64,000 bases of DNA from Artemia franciscana (Eukaryota > Arthropoda > Branchiopoda > Anostraca > Artemiidae): the NCBI RefSeq assembly GCF_032884065.1, contig NC_088880.1:29787298-29851297 (forward strand). Direction: 5' to 3'. Below the pieces are notes generated by a model, which worked only from the letters and a program-made list of their open reading frames with translations, did not search any database and was not told the DNA's origin. Shown here in pieces: positions 19,314 to 32,330 of this stretch. The translations under genes were made by a program, and so were the position numbers. Numbering within the stretch: the first letter of the stretch is position 1; each line of letters opens with the position of its first letter.

Positions 19314-19664
19314 TTAAATCTGGTAGGCATTGATGACCTTATCCAAGTCAAAATCCCAAACCCAATCATCATCGCTATCATTTTCAGTTTTGATATGTTT
19401 TGACTCTCGCTTTCCAGGTGGATTTTCATCTAACTGCGCGGTTTTGCGTTCTTTAGCCGCAAGCCTGTTTTCTTGCTGTTCTTGTGATTCCTCGGCACGC
19501 TTTCTTTTCTTACTTTCTCTATCAGCTGCAAGCCTGTTTTCTTGCTGTTCTTGTGATTCCTCGGCACGCTTTCTTTTCTTACTTTCTCTATCAGCAGCAA
19601 GTTTTTTGGCATAGACTCTTTGAGCAGCTTCCTCGGCTGTCGCCATTGTAGGTTCTTCAGTCAT
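19314..19664 (-). CDS. Small STPR-repeat protein with acidic tail, type 1
   Basis: 116 aa from MTEEPTMATAEEAAQR; a longer frame upstream is leader sequence. Two identical-looking STPR units (ADRESKKRKRAEESQEQQEN twice), linker PGKRESK, HIKTENDSDDDW, FDLDKVINAYQI and TAA. It is the least mutated type 1 copy. Beyond the stop the old extension is itself broken (AAATAAAGG instead of ACAAAGG), so in this copy only the short form can be made. Confidence 0.72.
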   Translation of the reverse strand: MTEEPTMATAEEAAQRVYAKKLAADRESKKRKRAEESQEQQENRLAADRESKKRKRAEESQEQQENRLAAKERKTAQLDENPPGKRESKHIKTENDSDDDWVWDFDLDKVINAYQI

Positions 19665-19833
19665 TTTACAATTAAACATTTTTCCGTGAACGCATGTCTT
19701 AAATACCATTAATGACGTCACCGTCATAGCAAAAATGACGACAACTAACTTCATGACGTCAGTCAACACAGAAACATGACGTCACCTGATCCACAGACAG
19801 ACACACAGACAGACAACTTATTTTTATATATAT

Positions 19834-19836
<3 letters not shown>

Positions 19837-19868
<32 letters not shown>
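19837..19868. repeat. (TA)n array
   Basis: About 30 bp between the TC end of one Helitron and the CTAG of the next, same orientation. Confidence 0.95.
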
Positions 19869-19869
<1 letters not shown>

Positions 19870-20026
19870 TAGCTGTTGGGGTGGCGCTTCACGCCACCCC
19901 AACACCTAGTTGGTGGGGGCGCTTCGCGCCCCCCCCAAGCCCCCCCGCGCGCGTAAGTCGTTACGCGCCATTGTATTTGTGTCCCTATGTCCCACCTGTG
20001 AATATAGATAGATATATATATATGGT

Positions 20027-20220
20027 TTTAACTACGTAAAACTTGCGAATATACAACATTCTTTGCTGTCCCATTGTCTTTGCATATAAATAGATTGTCA
20101 GGTTTACCGACTCTTGAACATGCAACATATAATGGTCCATGGGAAAACAATCTGTATTCAGATCTATACCTCATGATTCTAATGATTGCCCTTGAGCTTT
20201 GTTGATGGTGATTGCTAATC
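20027..20220 (-). pseudogene. Helitron helicase tail
   Basis: Minus-strand [10 protein letters not shown] region through ACGTAGTTAAAACC; frame broken at the shortened T run before CCATGG. Confidence 0.8.
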
Positions 20221-20270
20221 GACCATTCCCTGTCCCGGTGTCCCGGTCGTCATTTACATCCCCCTGTTTC

Positions 20271-22180
20271 CCCCGGTGTCCCCGTTGTAGTTGTGTCCCT
20301 GTGTCCCGGTCGTCATTTATATTCCCTGTGTCCCGGGTCCCGGTCGTCATTTGTATCCCGGTGTCCCGGTCTGTATATACATTCGTTTTTTAGTTTTGTT
20401 TTTCTCCTTTATTTTTTTCCTTTTTTTTTTCTTTTTTAGCTTATTTAGATTTTTAGATTTTTTAGTTTTTTTATTAGTTTTTAGTTTTTTTTTCTTTTTA
20501 GTTTTTTTGTCCCGGTCGTCATTTATATCCCCCTGTTTCCCCCGGTGTCCCCGTTGTAGTTGTGTCCCTGTGTCCCGGTCGTCATTTATATTCCCTGTGT
20601 CCCGGTCGTCATTTGTATCCCGGTGTACCGGTCTGTATATACATTCGTTTTTTAGTTTTGTTTTTCTCCTTTATTTTTTTCCTTTTTTTTTCTTTTTTAG
20701 TTTATTTAGATTTTTAGATTTTTTAGTTTTTTTATTAGTTTTTAGTTTTTTTTTCTTTTTAGTTTTTTTGTAGTTTTTACCTTCTTTTTAGTTTTGTTAA
20801 ATTTTTTTTTACTTGTGTCCTGGTCGTCATTTATACTCCCTGTGTCCCGGTGCTTTGTTGATTGCTAATCGAACATTCCTTTTGTCCTGGTCGCTTTCTC
20901 TTTGAGTGTCGTCATTTATTTTTTTCTTTTTTAGTTCTTTTAGTTTTTACCTTTTTTAGTTTTTTTTAGTTTTTAGTTTTTTTAGTTTTTTACCTTTTTT
21001 TAGTTTTTTTAGTTTTTTTAGTTTTTTAGCTTTTTTATTTTTTTTATTAGTTTTTAGTTTTTTTGTAGTTTTTGCCTTTTTTTTAGTTTTTTTAGTTTTT
21101 TAGCTTTTTTATTAGTTTTTAGTTTTTTTTGCCTTTTTTTAGTTTTTTTAGTTTTTTAGCTTTTTTATTTTTTTTATTAGTTTTTAGTTTTTTTTGCAGT
21201 TTTTGCCTTTTTTTAGTTTTTTTTCCCCCGGTGTCCCCGTTGTAGTTGTGTCCCTGTGTCCCGGTCGTCATTTATATTCCCTGTGTCCCGGGTCCCGGTC
21301 GTCATTTGTATCCCGGTGTCCCGGTCTGTATATACATTCGTTTTTTAGTTTTGTTTTTCTCCTTTATTTTTTTCCTTTTTTTTTCTTTTTTAGCTTATTT
21401 AGATTTTTAGATTTTTTAGTTTTTTTATTAGTTTTTAGTTTTTTTTTCTTTTTAGTTTTTTTGTCCCGGTCGTCATTTATATCCCCCTGTTTCCCCCGGT
21501 GTCCCCGTTGTAGTTGTGTCCCTGTGTCCCGGTCGTCATTTATATTCCCTGTGTCCCGGTCGTCATTTGTATCCCGGTGTACCGGTCTGTATATACATTC
21601 GTTTTTTAGTTTTGTTTTTCTCCTTTATTTTTTTCCTTTTTTTTTCTTTTTTAGTTTATTTAGATTTTTAGATTTTTTAGTTTTTTTATTAGTTTTTAGT
21701 TTTTTTTTCTTTTTAGTTTTTTTGTAGTTTTTACCTTCTTTTTAGTTTTGTTAATTTTTTTTTTACTTGTGTCCTGGTCGTCATTTATACTCCCTGTGTC
21801 CCGGTGCTTTGTTGATTGCTAATCGAACATTCCTTTTGTCCTGGTCGCTTTCTCTTTGAGTGTCGTCATTTATTTTTTTCTTTTTTAGTTCTTTTAGTTT
21901 TTACCTTTTTTAGTTTTTTTTAGTTTTTAGTTTTTTTAGTTTTTTACCTTTTTTTAGTTTTTTTAGTTTTTTTAGTTTTTTAGCTTTTTTATTTTTTTTA
22001 TTAGTTTTTAGTTTTTTTGTAGTTTTTGCCTTTTTTTTAGTTTTTTTTAGTTTTTTAGCTTTTTTATTAGTTTTTAGTTTTTTTTGCCTTTTTTTAGTTT
22101 TTTTAGTTTTTTAGCTTTTTTATTTTTTTTATTAGTTTTTAGTTTTTTTTGCAGTTTTTGCCTTTTTTTAGTTTTTTCAG
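20271..22180 (-). repeat. 955-bp tandem duplication (minisatellite plus T-rich tract)
   Basis: 20271-21225 is repeated as 21226-22180 with only a base or so of length difference at shared landmarks (ACTTGTGTCCTGG at 20811 and 21765). The duplication is therefore recent. Each unit holds two minisatellite patches, two T-rich tracts and a CTTTGTTGATTGC piece of the helicase tail. Confidence 0.85.
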
Positions 22181-22183
22181 TTT

Positions 22184-22240
22184 TGACGTCACCTGATCCA
22201 GTTTTTTCAGGTGACGTCACCTGATCCACGATCCACAGAT
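22184..22240 (-). promoter_or_regulatory. Helitron leader with 16-bp palindrome
   Basis: CAGGTGACGTCACCTG at 22208-22223 is a perfect palindrome around TGACGTCA; a second TGACGTCACC lies 24 bp away. The same pair occurs at 22739-22785. Candidate bZIP (ATF/CREB-type) site near the element 5' end. Confidence 0.5.
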
Positions 22241-22270
22241 CCACAGACAACTTATTTTTATATATATAGA

Positions 22271-22825
22271 TAGTTTTTTTTTTTTACTTATGTCCTGGTC
22301 GTCATTTATACTCCCTGTGTCCCGGTGCTTTGTTGATTGCTAATCGAACATTCCTTTTGTCCTGGTCGCTTTCTCTTTGAGTGTCGTCATTTATTAGTTT
22401 TTTCCTTTTTTTTTTAGTTTTTTATTGGTTTTTACCTTTATTTTAGCTTATTTTTCAGTTTTTTCCTTTTTTTTAGTTTTTTTTTATTTTTTATTTTTTT
22501 TAGTTTTTTACCTTTTTTTAGTTTTTTTAGTTTTTTTAGTTTTTTAGCTTTTTTACTTTTTTTATTAGTTTTTAGTTTTTTTTTGTAGTTTTTGCCTTTT
22601 TTTAGTTTTTTCAGTTTTTTTTTAGTTTTTTATTGGTTTTTACCTTTATAGTTTTTTTAGTTTTTTAGCTTTTTTATTTTTTTTATTAGTTTTTAGTTTT
22701 TTTTGTAGTTTTTGCCTTTTTTTAGTTTTTTCAGTTTTGACGTCACCTGATCCAGTTTTTTCAGGTGACGTCACCTGATCCATCCATCCATCCACAGACA
22801 GACAACTTATTTTTATATATATAGA
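22271..22825 (-). mobile_element. Helitron fragment, 5' end only
   Basis: 5' TC at 22825-22824, CRE-type leader, T-rich tract and one minisatellite patch; it stops at the neighbouring TC end. It looks like a partial tandem copy of the preceding element. Confidence 0.75.
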
Positions 22826-22826
22826 T

Positions 22827-22881
<55 letters not shown>
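22826..22881. repeat. (TA)n array between head-to-head Helitrons
   Basis: Flanked on both sides by TC 5' ends pointing away from it (minus at 22825, plus at 22882). Confidence 0.95.
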
Positions 22882-22884
<3 letters not shown>

Positions 22885-23466
22885 ATATATATAAAAATAA
22901 GTTGTCTGTCCGTTACGCCAGATTATATCTTCTATATATATAAAAGAAAACAAACTAGAATGTAAAAACTGGAAATTGCATAAATATTTCGACATATTTT
23001 GACAATAGATTAAAGTAATTCGAAAAAAGAAAAATGGTAAAAAACTAAAAAAAAACTAAAAAGAAAAAACTAAAAAAAAATTAAAAATTAAAAAAATTAA
23101 AAAAAAGAAAAAACCTAAAAAGAAAAAACGTAAAAAAATAAAAAAGATAAAAAACTAAAAAAAAAACTAAAAAAAGCTAAAAAACTAAAAAAAAGAAAAA
23201 ACTAAAAAAAACTGGGAATTGCACAAATATTTCAATATATTTTGACAATAGATTAAAGTAATTGGAAAACCTTAAAACAGATACCCCAAATTTTGAGGTT
23301 TAATATAAATTGTTGGAGCTGTAGTATGCTTGGCGCGTAAAGATTTTTCCAAGTGTCAATGTTAGAATGAACATTGACAAATTGAAGAAAACAAATCAAT
23401 AAAAAGAAGAAACTAAAAGAAGTAAAAACTAAAAAAGACAAAAAAATAAAGAAGAAACTGTATCTA
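22882..23466 (+). mobile_element. Helitron subfamily 2, 5' leader with A-rich tracts
   Basis: Starts at TC after A. The leader has GTTACGCCAGATTATATC, TTTTGACAATAGATTAAAGT and GTCAATGTTAGAATG, matching the untranslated leader of the element at 42411. A-rich tracts (23030-23210 and 23400-23455) interrupt it. No gene remains. Confidence 0.75.
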
Positions 23467-23650
23467 TCTATATATATAAAAATAAGTTGTCTGTCTGTCT
23501 GTGGGTCTGTGGATCTGTGGATCAGGTGACGTCATGTTTCGGCTGACGTCATGAAATTAGTTGCCGTCATTTTTGTTATGACGATGCTTAGTATATTGTA
23601 AAACACATTAATTTGGTTAATAATATACCATTTAAAACACCAAAATGAAC

Positions 23651-23727
23651 ATGCTGGAGTAGTCACTCGGTGAGAGAGGGTGTCAGAACGGAGAATGAAG
23701 GTCCCAGGTTCAAATCCTGGTTAGGCT
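23651..23727 (+). other. tRNA-like sequence
   Basis: Perfect T-arm CCAGG-TTCAAAT-CCTGG (23704-23720) with B box GGTTCAAATCC, and an A-box-like TAGTCACTCGG 40-50 bp before it. The anticodon arm and acceptor stem do not form convincingly, so a tRNA pseudogene or SINE head is likelier than a working tRNA. An A-rich tract follows at once, as in a SINE tail. Confidence 0.45.
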
Positions 23728-23729
23728 AA

Positions 23730-24147
23730 AAAAGGTAAAAAACTAAAACCTAAAAAAAAAAACTGAAAAAACTAAAAAAACTAAAAAAAGGCAAAAACAA
23801 CAAAAAAAACTAAAAACTAATAAAAAAATAAAAAAGCCAAAAAACTAAAAAAACTAAAGAAACTAAAAAAAGGAAAAAACTTAAAAAACTAAAAACTAAA
23901 AAAAAACTAAAAAAAAAGGAAAAATGAAAAATAGAAGAGAAAAAGAATACTAATAAATTAAAAAAAAAAAAAAAAAAAAGATAAAAAGCTAAAAAAAAGG
24001 TAAAAACCAATAAAAACTAAAACGAAAAAAAGGTAAAAAACTAAAAAAAAAATTCATCTAAAAAACTAAAAAAACTAAAAAACGTAAAAACTAAAAGAAC
24101 TAAAACAGTAAAAAAAAACTAAAAAAAGGAAAAAACTGAAAAATAAG
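23730..24147 (+). repeat. A-rich tract
   Basis: Low complexity, A-rich in a plus-oriented element, with a 20-base A run near 23961. Confidence 0.9.
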
Positions 24148-24230
24148 CGGGATATAAAACAGGGGGATATAAATGACGACCGGGACATAAGGAATGTAAA
24201 TGAATCAGAAAATACAACTCATGTTTCCAA

Positions 24231-25085
24231 ATGACGTCGTTTGAAGCCCAAATTGAAAATCCAGATCAATTTATGTCTACTTTCAAAGTAAAAGGGCAAA
24301 TTTATCATAGAGCAGGGTCTCTTCTACCATTCTCAGGCGAGAATCATAAATTTTTACAATTGTACTTCATCAGTGATAGAAATTCTGAATTGAATGCACG
24401 TTGCGAAATTTCTCCCAACATTGAAAGGACAATCGTTTCCCAATTACAACATCTTTTCCACGAAAATAATAATTTAGTGCGTCTGTTCAAAACAGCCATC
24501 GATTTGATGCCTACTTATACGCATAAAATTGTTATTTCCTCTGACAAAACGCCTCCTGGCCAACATGTGCGTAGATACAATGCTCCAACTATCGACGAAG
24601 TGGCCATCGTAATGGTCGGTGATCAGTTTTTACTCGAGATATTATTCTCAGGGTTTCCACCACACGTGCTACAACTAAAAATAGGCCTACCAATAATACT
24701 TTTAAGAAATATAAACCCACCAAAGCTTTGCTATGGCACTCGACCTGCCGTAAAAAAAACAATGGAAAACCTAATAGAGGCCACAATTTTGACAGGGCCT
24801 TTTAAGGGTGAGGCTGTTCATATTCCTCGCATTCCCAAGATTCCAACGGATCTGCCTTTTCAATTTAAAAGATTGCAATTCCCAATACGATTAGCATTTG
24901 CAATCACCATTAACAAAGCTCAAGGTCAATCATTAGAAAAATGTGGTATAGATCTTAATACTGATTGTTTTTCCCATTGACAATTGTACGTTGCATGTTC
25001 GAGGGTCGGTAAACCTGACAATCTATTTATATGCAGCGACAATTGGACAGCGAAGAATGTTGTATATTCGCAAGTTTTACGCAGT
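24231..25085 (+). pseudogene. Fused replicase-N / helicase-C gene
   Basis: ATG 24231, the same start as the replicase at 43304. Residues 1-about 133 are the Helitron replicase N-terminal region (MTSFEAQIENPDQF, SGENHKFLQLYF, PPGQHVRRYNAPTIDE). After one lost C the frame passes LLEILF directly into [13 protein letters not shown] of the helicase C-terminal part, ending [17 protein letters not shown] (motif V) and DCFSH at TGA 24978-24980. The TGA replaces a Gly codon; the frame then continues through [13 protein letters not shown] to VLRS at about 25085. The 249-aa open frame has neither HUH, nor tyrosine motif, nor Walker motifs, so it cannot nick or unwind DNA. It is a deletion product that happens to be open. 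Confidence 0.8.
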
Positions 25086-25098
25086 TATTTTGTATTTT

Positions 25099-26130
25099 AT
25101 CTATCTATCTATCTATCTATCTATATAAAAACGAGTTGTATGTATGCATGTTTGTTTGTTTGTGAAAAGAGCGTTTGCATATGATGTTATTATTAGTACA
25201 TACGGCTTTGTATATGCAGAGACAATGGGAAAGCCAAGAATGTTGTATATTCGCAATTTTTACGTAGTTTAACTCCTGCAGACGAAATGAATGCTTGCCT
25301 AAAAAAATCTAATTTATAGGCACACGTAACAATATTAAAATTAACTACAAATATGCGTGTTCGATTGCAAAACGATGACTCTGGTCAAACAGTAGACTCA
25401 ATTTCAGGACATATACAACTACCTGCTGATTTCTGTAATTTAGTGACGTCCAAAAATGAATTGATTGAAAAAGTATTTCTGAATATTCTAAAAAATTATA
25501 AAAATAATAAATGGCTAAGTGAAAGAGCGATTCTCGCACCCAAAAATATAGACGTCCACGAAATCAACAATATTGTTTAGAAAAAGATTCGAGACCAGGC
25601 AGTCCTTTACAAGTCAGTCGACACAGTTTTGGAACCAAATGAAGCGGTTAATTATCCGTCTGAATTTTTAAATTCCATAGATCCTTCAGGGTTTCCACCA
25701 CACGTGCTACAACTAAAAATAGGCGTACCAATAATACTTTTAAGAAATATCAACCCACCAAAGCTTTGCAATGGCACGCGACCTGCCGTAAAAAAAAACA
25801 ATGGAAAACCTAATAGAGGCCACAATCTTGACAGGGCCTTATGAGGGTGAGGCTGTTCTTATTCCTCGCATTCCCATGATTCCAACGGATCTGCTTTTTC
25901 AATTTAAAAGATTGCAATTCCCAATTCGATTAGTATTTGCAATCACCATTAACAAAGCTCAAGGTCAATCATTAGAAAAATGTGGTATAGATCTTAATCC
26001 TGATTGTTTTTCCCATGGACAATTGTACGTTGCATGTTCGAGGGTCGGTAAACCTGACAATGTATTTATATGCAGCGACAATTGGACAACGAAGAATGTT
26101 GTTTATTCGCAAGTTTTACGCAGTTAATTT
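25099..26130 (+). mobile_element. Helitron of the CGAG-leader type with helicase C-terminal half
   Basis: 5' end in (TCTA)n then TATATAAAAACGAGTTG (25131 on); short leader, helicase piece, no hairpins. The next element starts 13 bp after its end. Confidence 0.8.
25270..26127 (+). pseudogene. Helitron helicase, C-terminal half
   Basis: Starts at ADEMNACLKKSNL, has a stop, then LKLTTNMRVRLQNDDSGQT (motif IV region) with a short deletion to VDSISGHIQLPADF. It continues to EINNIV and TAG 25578-25580. A frameshift in an A run near 25795 precedes [39 protein letters not shown] (motif V) and [13 protein letters not shown] (motif VI), ending VLRS at 26127. Two lesions only, apart from the missing N-terminal half. 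Confidence 0.85.
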
Positions 26131-26142
26131 GTATTGTATCTA

Positions 26143-26467
26143 TCTATATAAAAACGAGTTATATGGATGCATGTTTGTTTGTTTGTAAAAAGAGCGTTTG
26201 TATATGACGTCATTATTAGTACATACGGCTTTGCATATGCACAGACAATGGGAAAGCCAAGAATGTTGTTTATTCGCAATTTTTGCGTAGTTTGAAACAC
26301 ATATATAAATCTATCTATATTCACAGGTGGGACACAGGGACACAACTACAATGGCGCATAACTAATATGGCGCGTAACGAATTACGCGCGCAGGGTGGCT
26401 TGGGGGGGCGCGAAGCGCCCCACCAACTAGGTGTTGGGGTGGCGCGAAGCGCCACCCCAACAGCTAG
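26143..26467 (+). mobile_element. Minimal Helitron (325 bp)
   Basis: 5' TCTATATAAAAACGAG at 26143 after A, leader with ATGACGTCAT, a single helicase tail fragment, three hairpins and CTAG 26464-26467 followed by T. Nearly the smallest form with both ends; close to 53126-53467. Confidence 0.9.
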
Positions 26468-26485
26468 TATATATATATAAATAGC

Positions 26486-26940
26486 AGGGGGGTATATAAA
26501 TGACGACCGAGACACAAGGAATGTTCGATTAGCAATCACCATCAACAAAGCTCAAGGGCTATCATTAGAATAATAAGGTATAGATCTGAATACGGATTGT
26601 TTTACCCATGGACAATTATATGTTGCATGTTCAAGAGTCGGTAAACCTGACAATATATTTATATGCACAGACAATGGGACAGCGAAGAATGTTGTATATT
26701 CGCAAGTTTTACGTAGTTAAAAACATATATACATCTATCTATATTCACAGTTGGGACACAGGGACACAACTAGAGTGGCGCGTAACTAACATGGTGCGAA
26801 AAAAAGCTAAAAATAGAAAAAACCTAAAAAGAAGAAAACTTAAAAGAATGGAAAAAAATAAAAACGTAAAAACCTAAAAAGAAAAAAAGCTAAGAAAACT
26901 AAAACAGCTGCAAAACTAAAAAAAAAAGAAAACTAAAAAA
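26486..26940 (+). mobile_element. Helitron fragment: minisatellite, helicase tail, A-rich
   Basis: Minisatellite stub, helicase tail 26523-26721, start of the 3' end up to GTAACTAACATGGTGCG at 26797, then an A-rich tract replaces the hairpins. Confidence 0.75.
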
Positions 26941-26949
26941 GAAGCTATA

Positions 26950-27591
26950 TCCATATATATAAAAATAAGTTGTATGTTTGTTTGTTTGTGGGTTTGCATA
27001 TGACGTCATTATAAGTATATATAAGGCTTTGTATATGACGTTTTTATAAGATGACACTACAGACCGGGACACCGGGACACAAATGACGACCAGGACACAG
27101 GGAATATAAATGACGACCTGGACACTCAAAGAGAAATGACAGACCGGGACAGTCAAAAAGAAATTACAGACCGGGACACCGGGACACAAACGACGACCGG
27201 GACACCGGGACACAAGGAATATAAAAGACAACCGGGACACTCAAAGAGAAATTACAGAGTGGGAAACCAGGACACAAATGAAGACCAGGACACAGGGAAT
27301 GTAAATGACGACCGGGACACAGGGACACAACTACAACGGGGACGCTGGGGGGCACAGGGGGATATATAAATGACGACGGGGACACAGGGAATTTTCGATT
27401 AGCAATCACCATCAACAAAGCTCAAGGGCTAACATTAGAATAATAAGGTATAGATCTGAATACGGATTGTTTTTCCCATGGACAATTATATGTTGCATGT
27501 TCAAGAGTCGGTAAACCTGACAATCTATTTAAATGCACAGACAATGGGACAGTGAAGAATGTTGTATATTCGCAAGTTTTATGTAGTTAAA

Positions 27592-27596
<5 letters not shown>
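26950..27596 (+). mobile_element. Non-autonomous Helitron, 3' hairpins lost
   Basis: 5' TCCATATATATAAAAATAAG at 26950 after A, leader with ATGACGTCATTATAAG, minisatellite 27057-27392, helicase tail 27393-27592, then (TA)n. Confidence 0.8.

Positions 27597-27645
<49 letters not shown>
27597..27645. repeat. (TA)n array
   Basis: Between the plus-strand helicase tail and a minus-strand CTAG end; the two 3' sides face each other. Confidence 0.95.
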
Positions 27646-30060
<2,415 letters not shown>

Positions 30061-31691
30061 AAATAGATTGTCAGGTTTACCGACTCTTGAACATGCAACA
30101 TATAATGGTCCATGGGAAAACAATCTGTATTCAGATCTATACCTCATGATTCTAATGATTGCCCTTGAGCTTTGTTGATGGTGATTGCTAATCGACCATT
30201 CCCTGTCCCGGTGTCCCGGTCGTCATTTATATCCCCCTGTTTCCCCCGGTGTCCCCGTTGTAGTTGTGTCCCTGTGTCCCGGTCGTCATTTATATTCCCT
30301 GTGTCCCGGTCGTCATTTGTATCCCGGTGTCCCGGTCTGTATATACATTCGTTTTTTAGTTTTGTTTTTCTCCTTTATTTTTTTCCTTTTTTTTTCTTTT
30401 TTAGTTTATTTAGATTTTTTAGTTTTTTTATTAGTTTTTAGTTTTTTTTTCTTTTTAGTTTTTTTGTAGTTTTTACCTTCTTTTTAGTTTTGTTAGTTTT
30501 TTTTTTTACTTATGTCCTGGTCGTCATTTATACTCCCTTTGTCCCGGTGCTTTGTTGATTGCTAATCGAACATTCCTTTTGTCCTGGTCGCTTTCTCTTT
30601 GAGTGTCGTCATTTATTTTTTTCTTTTTTAGTTCTTTTAGTTTTTACCTTTTTTAGTTTTTTTAGTTTTTTAGATGAAAATTTTTTTAGTTTTTTCCTTT
30701 TTTTCTTTTTAGTTTTTTATTGGTTTTTACCTTTATTTTAGCTTATTTTTCAGTTTTTTCCTTTTTTTAGTTTTTTTTTATTTTTTATTTTTTTTAGTTT
30801 TTTACCTTTTTTTAGTTTTTTTAGTTTTTTTAGTTTTTCAGCTTTTTTACTTTTTTTTATTAGTTTTTAGTTTTTTTTTGTAGTTTTTGCCTTTTTTTTA
30901 GTTTTTTCAGTTTTTTTTAGTTTTTTATTGGTTTTTACCTTTATTTTAGCTTATTTTTCAGTTTTTTCCTTTTTTTTAGTTTTTTTTAGTTTTTAGTTTT
31001 TTTAGTTTTTTACCTTTTTTTAGTTTTTTTAGTTTTTTGTAGTTTTTGCCTTTTTTTTTAGTTTTTTTAGTTTTTTAGCTTTTTTATTAGTTTTTAGTTT
31101 TTTTTTGTAGTTTTTGCCTTTTTTTAGTTTTTTTAGTTTTTTAGCTTTTTTATTTTTTTTATTAGTTTTTAGTTTTTTTTGTAGTTAGTTTTTTTAGTTT
31201 TTTACCTTTTTTTTAGTTTTTTTAGTTTTTTTAGTTTCTTAGCTTTTTTATTTTTTTATTAGTTTTTAGTTTTTTTTGTAGTTTTTGCCTTTTTTTTAGT
31301 TTTTTTACGCCTTCGTTGACGTAAATTGCACATTCTTAATCTGGCCATTTCTCTTTGAACCGCAAGCCTGGTTTTGCTTTTTGGTAACATTCTACCTTTT
31401 TCAATGTTTTTCAATTTTTCAGTGTTCATTCTAACATTGATGTTAGAAAAAAATTTTACGTACCAAGCATGCAAACACTCGACAATTTATAATAAAACTC
31501 AAAATTATAAACATCTGTTATAAGGTTTTCGAATTACTTTAATCTATTGTCAAAATATATAGAAATATTTATGCAATTACCAGTTTTTACATTTTTAGTT
31601 TCAGTTTGCTTTTCAGTTTAGTTTCATTTTTATATATTTTTAAGATATAATCTGGCGTAACGGACAGACAACTTATTTTTATATATATAGA
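30061..31691 (-). mobile_element. Helitron subfamily 2 with T-rich interior
   Basis: 5' TC at 31691-31690, subfamily 2 leader (31660-31400), start of an STPR gene, about 960 bp of T-rich tract, minisatellite 30205-30345, helicase tail 30200-30061. The 3' hairpins are missing. Duplicated at 49180-50801. Confidence 0.75.
31309..31390 (-). pseudogene. STPR gene start, subfamily 2
   Basis: Reads MLPKSKTRLAVQREMARLRM then CNLRQRRR before running into the T-rich tract. Same start as the gene at 42625. Any longer frame here continues into low-complexity lysine codons. Confidence 0.75.
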
Positions 31692-32303
31692 TAGATATAG
31701 AAGATAGATTTATATATATATAGATACAGTTTCTTCTTTAGTTTTTTTTCTTTTTTAGTTTTTTCTTTTTTTAGTTTCTTCTTTTTATCGATTTGTTTTC
31801 TTCAATTTCTCAATGTTCATTCTAACATTGACACTCGGAAAAATCTTTACGTGCCAAGCATGCTAAAGCTCCAACAATTTAAATTAAACCTCAAATTTGG
31901 GGTATCTGTTTTAAGGTTTTCGAATTACTTTAATCTATTGTCAAAATATATTGAAATATTTGTGCAATTCCCAGTTTTTTTTTTAGTTTTTTCTTTTTTT
32001 AGTTTTTAGCTTTTTTAGTTTTTTTTTTAGTTTTTTATCTTTTTTATTTTTTTACGTTTTTTCTTTTTAGGTTTTTTCTTTTTTTAATTTTTTTAATTTT
32101 TAATTTTTTTTTTTTAGTTTTTTCTCTTAGTTTTTTTTTAGTTTTTTACCATTTTTCTTTTTCGAATTACTTTTATCTATTGTCAAAATATTTCGAAATA
32201 TTTATGCAATTTCCAGTTTTTACATTCTAGTTTGTTTTCTTTTATATATATAGAAGATATAATCTAGCGTAACGGACAGACAACTTATTTTTATATATAT
32301 AGA
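31692..32303 (-). mobile_element. Helitron subfamily 2 leader with T-rich tracts
   Basis: 5' TC at 32303-32302, two pieces of the subfamily 2 leader (32160-32275 and 31800-31965) separated by T-rich tract. It is the reverse-oriented equivalent of 22882-23466. Confidence 0.75.
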
Positions 32304-32330
32304 TATATATATATATATATATATATATAT
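32304..32330. repeat. (TA)n array
   Basis: Between a TC end (left) and a helicase tail (right), both minus strand. Confidence 0.9.

Larger units (their letters stand above)
18678..19836 (-). mobile_element. Complete non-autonomous Helitron with type 1 small gene (1159 bp)
   Basis: 5' TC at 19836-19835 (leader with AACATGACGTCACCTGATCC and three more ACGTCA sites), small gene, minisatellite, shortened helicase tail, 3' CTAG 18678-18681. The 3' hairpins are chimeric: the left half of hairpin 3 runs directly into the right half of hairpin 2, an internal deletion. Confidence 0.9.
19869..22270 (-). mobile_element. Non-autonomous Helitron with T-rich interior (2.4 kb)
   Basis: 5' TC at 22270-22269 and 3' CTAG 19869-19872 with three hairpins (hairpin 3 has one mismatch, TTCACGCC). 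Inside: helicase tail (20220-20027), four minisatellite patches, T-rich tracts and a 955-bp tandem duplication. No gene; fragments of the N-terminal STPR gene are absent. Confidence 0.85.
23467..25095 (+). mobile_element. Helitron with fused Rep-N/helicase-C gene
   Basis: TC 5' end at 23467 after host A, CRE-type leader, tRNA-like sequence, A-rich tract, a stub of minisatellite, then the fused gene. The 3' hairpins are missing; (TCTA)n of the next element follows. Confidence 0.8.

Noticed and set aside
24589..24786. Minus-strand frame over the helicase ([10 protein letters not shown] and similar)
   Set aside because: Antisense of a well-identified helicase relic.
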